A DNA stretch of 64,000 bases from the NCBI RefSeq assembly GCF_001045435.1, contig NZ_LFNG01000003.1:62001-126000 (forward strand). Reading direction: 5' to 3'. The notes below the pieces were generated by a model. That model saw only the letters and a program-made list of their open reading frames with translations, searched no databases and had not been told where the DNA came from. This document shows positions 60,497 through 64,000 of this stretch, one piece after another; the first letter of the stretch is position 1; each line of letters begins with the position of its first letter. The position numbers were made by a program, and so were the translations under genes. The DNA is from Chryseobacterium koreense CCUG 49689. GTDB taxonomy: Bacteria; Bacteroidota; Bacteroidia; Flavobacteriales; Weeksellaceae.

Positions 60497-63400
60497 ATGG
60501 CTTCAAATAAAATAAAATTCAGAAGTATCCACGAGTTGCAAGATCCAACTTTGACAACAAGGTTGGCCCAAAAAGAATTCCTCGAGGAAATTCCCGTGGA
60601 TGAAAAAACAGGAGAACTAAAATCTAATGATTCCGAAAAATCAGGAACCTCCCGCAGAGACTTCCTGAAACTTTTAGGATTTTCCACTGCGGCGGTAACT
60701 TTGGCAGCTTGTGAAGCGCCGGTGATTAAAACAATTCCGTATGTGGTGAAACCGCACGAAATTATTCCGGGAGTCCCTAACTATTACGCTTCAACCTATT
60801 TTGACGGGTTTGATTTTGCAAGCGTATTGGTGAAAACCAGAGAGGGAAGACCAATTAAGATTGAGCCGAATCCTATGGCGAAATCTCTAGGTAAAACCAA
60901 TGCGAGAGCTCAGGCTTCGTTGCTTTCTCTTTATGATAATGACAAGATCAAGCAACCAAAATTGAATGGAAAAGACGAGACTTTCGATAAAGTTGATGAT
61001 TTCATCCTGAAAGAATTGTCTGATTCTGCTGCGATGGGTAAAAAGATTGTTTTGCTTTCGCACTCTTTCGCTTCTCCAACCTTCAAAAAGTTATTTGAAG
61101 ATTTCAAAACAAAATATCCAACGGCAGAACTCGTAACTTATGATGCTTTCCCTTACGCAGCGGCATTAGATGCAGCTCAGGAAGTTTTCGGACAGAGACA
61201 TTTGCCAGTTTATGACTTGTCTAAAACCCAATTGGTGGTTTCATTCAATGCAGATTTCTTGGGCGATTATAATGGTGGTTCACTCGAAACCTCTTACGCG
61301 GCCGCTAGAATTCCTGGTGCGAATATGTTGAGACACATTCAGATTGAATCCAATATGTCTTTGACCGGAGCCAATGCAGATACCAGAATCCAATTGAAGC
61401 CAAGTGCTGTAAACAAAGTTTTGGTGGAGGTTTACAACGGTCTGAATGGTGGTTCAGTAAGCAAGGAAGCAGGAGAAATCGTAAAAGAACTTCAGGCAAA
61501 AGGATCCAATGCAGTGGTTTTTGCAGACGGTTCCAAAAGTGCTTATGTTTTGGCACACTTGATCAACCAGAAATTGGGATCCACCGCTTTCACAGGAAAA
61601 GCAAATCTTTTGAAGGAATTTGATGGGGCTAAATACCAGGAGTTTTTAGGCTGGATGAATTCAGGAACTGTTGGCGTCTTAATCGCAAACAACGTGAATC
61701 CAATGTATTCCAGCAACAAGGCGGAAGATTTTAAAAAAGCCGTTGCGAAAGTAAATTGCGTCATCGCGATCGCTGACAAGAAAAACGAGATGTACAAAGC
61801 TGCGAAAGCAGTGATCCCGGTTGCAAACTGGTTGGAATCTTGGGGAGATATGACGCCTCAAACCGGAGTTTATACTTTGATGCAGCCGACCATCCAAAAG
61901 ATTTACAAGTCAAGACAGATTGAAGAATCGCTTTTGGTTTGGATGAATGGAAAAAACAATCCGGCGAATAATTATTATGACTATTTAAAAGCAAATGCTG
62001 CCACCTTAATTGGTGGAACTCCTTTCAACAAGGCATTATATAATGGTGTTTTGGATGGTGGAAATACGGCAACGCTTTCATATACCGGTGGAAATGGAGC
62101 GCAAGCGGCAAGTGAATTGGGAGCTTTCAAAGCGTCTGATTTGGAATTGCAATTGTACACCAAAACCGCAATGGGTGATGGAACTCAGGCAAATAACCCT
62201 TGGTTACAGGAGTTGCCGGATCCGATTTCCAGAATGACTTGGGACAATTATTTGACGATGTCGCCAAATGATGCCAAAAAACTAGGAATCAAGAATTCAT
62301 TGAACGGAAGAATGCAGCTGGACGGTTCTAAAGTAAACCTTACTGCAAATGGGGTGACCATTAAGGATGTACCTGTTTTTGTTCAACCCGGACAAGCCGA
62401 CGGTTCTGTGGGACTTGCTTTGGGATATGGAAAAAAGAATTCTGGAAAAGTCGCTGATACTGGAGTTAACGCATTCCCATTATTTGATGGTTCAAACACT
62501 GTTCTTTCAGGAGTTACTATCGAGAAGACTGGAGACATGCATGAGTTTGCAGGGATACAGCTTCAAAATACATTGATGGGTCGTTACGAAATCGCAAGAG
62601 AAGTTCCATTGGATACTTTCCTTAACGTAAAGTTTGACGACGAGAAACTGGGTTGGAACAAACCTTTGGAGTACCACACCATCGGTGGAGCTTTGCCAGC
62701 GGGAAAAGTGGACCTTTGGGATGCTTTTGACGATACAGACGGACCACACTTTAACTTATCCATCGACTTGAACTCCTGTACAGGATGTGGAGCTTGTGTG
62801 ATTGCTTGTCAGGCAGAAAACAACGTTCCAGTTGTGGGTAAAGCCGAGGTGAGAATGTCCCGAGACATGTTCTGGCTGAGAATTGACAGGTACTACACCA
62901 CCGATATTCCAGAAGGAATGGATACCAACAAAGACGGCAAACTTTCTCAGGAAGAAGCTGTGGATGCAGGTCTGGATGTTCCGGGAATGTATGGACATTT
63001 CTTGGACAAAGAGAGCGGTATCTTGAACCATCCTTCAGATAATCCGGATGTGATTTTCCAACCGGTGATGTGCCAACACTGTAACCACGCACCTTGTGAA
63101 ACAGTTTGTCCTGTTGCTGCAACTTCGCACGGAAAACAAGGCCAAAACCAAATGGCTTACAACAGATGTATCGGTACAAGATATTGTGCAAACAACTGTC
63201 CGTACAAAGTAAGAAGATTCAACTGGTTTACCTATAACCTTAATGACAAATTCGACTATAACCAAAATAATGATTTGGGAAGAATGGTTCTGAATCCGGA
63301 TGTAGTGGTAAGAACAAGAGGGGTTATGGAGAAATGTTCAATGTGTATCCAAATGACACAGAACGTCATCCTGGAAGCCAAAAAAGAAGGAAGAGTTGTA

Positions 63401-63601
63401 AAAGACGGTGAATTCTCCACTGCTTGTGTGAATGCTTGTTCTACTGGAGCGATGCAGTTTGGTGATATGAATGATAAATCATCAAAAGTTCGTTCGCTTT
63501 TCGGTAGCAACAGAAGATATACCTTGCTTGAGGAAATCGGTACAAAACCAAACGTTTTCTACCACACCAAAGTAAGAAACAGAAAAGAAAATAACGTTTA
63601 A
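60497..63601 (+). CDS. actB: Alternative complex III subunit ActB, molybdopterin-oxidoreductase-like iron-sulphur protein
   Basis: The 1034-residue protein has a variant Tat signal (SRRDFLKLLGFSTAA) and a large molybdopterin-oxidoreductase-like part (about 70-700); in ActB proteins this part carries no Mo cofactor. A four-cluster ferredoxin part starts with CTGCGACVIAC at 761-771. It continues with CQHCNHAPCETVCPVAA, RYCANNCPYKVRRF and CSMCIQM. It relays electrons from quinol towards ActA. Length is normal. It is followed 18 bp later by actC. Confidence 0.94.
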   Translation: MASNKIKFRSIHELQDPTLTTRLAQKEFLEEIPVDEKTGELKSNDSEKSGTSRRDFLKLLGFSTAAVTLAACEAPVIKTIPYVVKPHEIIPGVPNYYASTYFDGFDFASVLVKTREGRPIKIEPNPMAKSLGKTNARAQASLLSLYDNDKIKQPKLNGKDETFDKVDDFILKELSDSAAMGKKIVLLSHSFASPTFKKLFEDFKTKYPTAELVTYDAFPYAAALDAAQEVFGQRHLPVYDLSKTQLVVSFNADFLGDYNGGSLETSYAAARIPGANMLRHIQIESNMSLTGANADTRIQLKPSAVNKVLVEVYNGLNGGSVSKEAGEIVKELQAKGSNAVVFADGSKSAYVLAHLINQKLGSTAFTGKANLLKEFDGAKYQEFLGWMNSGTVGVLIANNVNPMYSSNKAEDFKKAVAKVNCVIAIADKKNEMYKAAKAVIPVANWLESWGDMTPQTGVYTLMQPTIQKIYKSRQIEESLLVWMNGKNNPANNYYDYLKANAATLIGGTPFNKALYNGVLDGGNTATLSYTGGNGAQAASELGAFKASDLELQLYTKTAMGDGTQANNPWLQELPDPISRMTWDNYLTMSPNDAKKLGIKNSLNGRMQLDGSKVNLTANGVTIKDVPVFVQPGQADGSVGLALGYGKKNSGKVADTGVNAFPLFDGSNTVLSGVTIEKTGDMHEFAGIQLQNTLMGRYEIAREVPLDTFLNVKFDDEKLGWNKPLEYHTIGGALPAGKVDLWDAFDDTDGPHFNLSIDLNSCTGCGACVIACQAENNVPVVGKAEVRMSRDMFWLRIDRYYTTDIPEGMDTNKDGKLSQEEAVDAGLDVPGMYGHFLDKESGILNHPSDNPDVIFQPVMCQHCNHAPCETVCPVAATSHGKQGQNQMAYNRCIGTRYCANNCPYKVRRFNWFTYNLNDKFDYNQNNDLGRMVLNPDVVVRTRGVMEKCSMCIQMTQNVILEAKKEGRVVKDGEFSTACVNACSTGAMQFGDMNDKSSKVRSLFGSNRRYTLLEEIGTKPNVFYHTKVRNRKENNV

Positions 63602-63619
63602 ATAATAAATAGGTAAAAA

Positions 63620-64000
63620 ATGTCAGGACATTACGAAGCTCCGATAAGGGAACCTTTAATTATTGGTCATAAGACTTATCATGATATTTCAGAAGATATC
63701 GCAAGACCTATCGAGGAGAGAGCCGGTAAACTGTGGTGGGTTTCATTTTGGATCGCTTTAACGCTTTTCGTTTATGGATTCGGCTGTATTGCTTACACCA
63801 TAGGAACCGGAATTGGCGCATGGGGACTTAATAGAACTAACAACTGGGGATGGGATATTACCAACTTCGTTTGGTGGGTAGGTATTGGTCACGCTGGAAC
63901 CTTGATTTCCGCGGTACTATTGTTATTTAGACAAAGATGGAGAATGTCGGTGAACCGTTCTGCAGAAGCGATGACGATCTTCGCGGTGGTGCAGGCAGCG
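63620..64000 (+). CDS. actC: Alternative complex III subunit ActC (NrfD-like), partial, cut by window end
   Basis: The ATG at 63620 starts MSGHYEAPIREPLIIGHKTY, and the frame stays open to the window end (127 residues). Two hydrophobic helices are visible (WWVSFWIALTLFVYGFGCIAY; VWWVGIGHAGTLISAVLLLF). The WVGIGHAGTLISA segment is typical of the NrfD/PsrC quinol-binding subunit. The position directly after actA-actB fixes the assignment. The C-terminal two-thirds are outside the window. Confidence 0.92.
   Translation, partial: MSGHYEAPIREPLIIGHKTYHDISEDIARPIEERAGKLWWVSFWIALTLFVYGFGCIAYTIGTGIGAWGLNRTNNWGWDITNFVWWVGIGHAGTLISAVLLLFRQRWRMSVNRSAEAMTIFAVVQAA

Noticed and set aside
1-64000. CRISPR arrays, insertion sequences, prophage genes, tRNA genes
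   Set aside because: None was found on reading: no regular spacer-repeat pattern, no transposase or integrase motifs, and no GTTCGAATC-type T-arm in the gaps.

Overview
The window is chromosomal core DNA from a member of the Bacteroidota, class Flavobacteriia, most likely of the Chryseobacterium/Kaistella type (Weeksellaceae). Four things support this. Transcription starts are preceded by the Bacteroidota -7 box TAnnTTTG rather than a TATAAT box. Secreted proteins carry type IX secretion (T9SS) C-terminal sorting domains. HMG-CoA reductase indicates a mevalonate route or breakdown. The right end encodes an alternative complex III (ActABC), as in aerobic Bacteroidota. Base composition is AT-rich and even, and no transposase, integrase, phage gene, CRISPR array or tRNA gene was seen.

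Layout. 1-7.4 kb: a partial alpha/beta hydrolase, a DUF4241 protein, valS, a DUF1573 protein, a PPK2 kinase, the RNase P RNA gene (rnpB) and an MscS channel. 7.4-17 kb, mostly minus strand: a T9SS-exported reprolysin-like metalloprotease with an upstream lipoprotein, sucC, the set DUF423 / Cys-less small protein / EamA transporter, an unlisted 56-residue membrane protein, HMG-CoA reductase and an ABC-F ATPase. 17-28.5 kb: a GEVED-domain T9SS protein, clpB, an incomplete phenylacetyl-CoA epoxygenase cluster (paaE, hypothetical, paaA), hutG and a second GEVED T9SS protein. 28.7-34.8 kb: the run acpP-fabF-rnc-IPExxxVDY-pyk, then rplU-rpmA and a lipoprotein. 34.9-42 kb: an LpxH-like phosphoesterase, thiL, a thioesterase, a BaiN-type flavoprotein, small lipoproteins and a CPA2 antiporter. 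42-51 kb: the minus-strand operon rsfS-ftsH-LUD-cdsA-psd, divergent birA, and the minus-strand set glycosyltransferase-DUF4296-tgt-lptFG. 51-64 kb: DUF4271, hemD, an S9 oligopeptidase, a two-component pair, a SPOR protein and actA-actB-actC, the last cut by the window edge.

Most genes are housekeeping: translation (valS, rplU, rpmA, rsfS, tgt), RNA processing (rnpB, rnc), envelope lipid and LPS biogenesis (acpP, fabF, cdsA, psd, LpxH-like, lptFG), proteostasis (clpB, ftsH) and respiration (act). No clearly new multi-gene system is visible. The best leads are a perfect 16-bp-arm palindrome between the -7 box and start codon of the BaiN-type gene; 28-bp four-heptamer repeats at three places, one inside valS and one where the paa cluster breaks off; a Tgt lacking its usual zinc cysteines; and an orphan minus-strand terminator in the largest intergenic gap.
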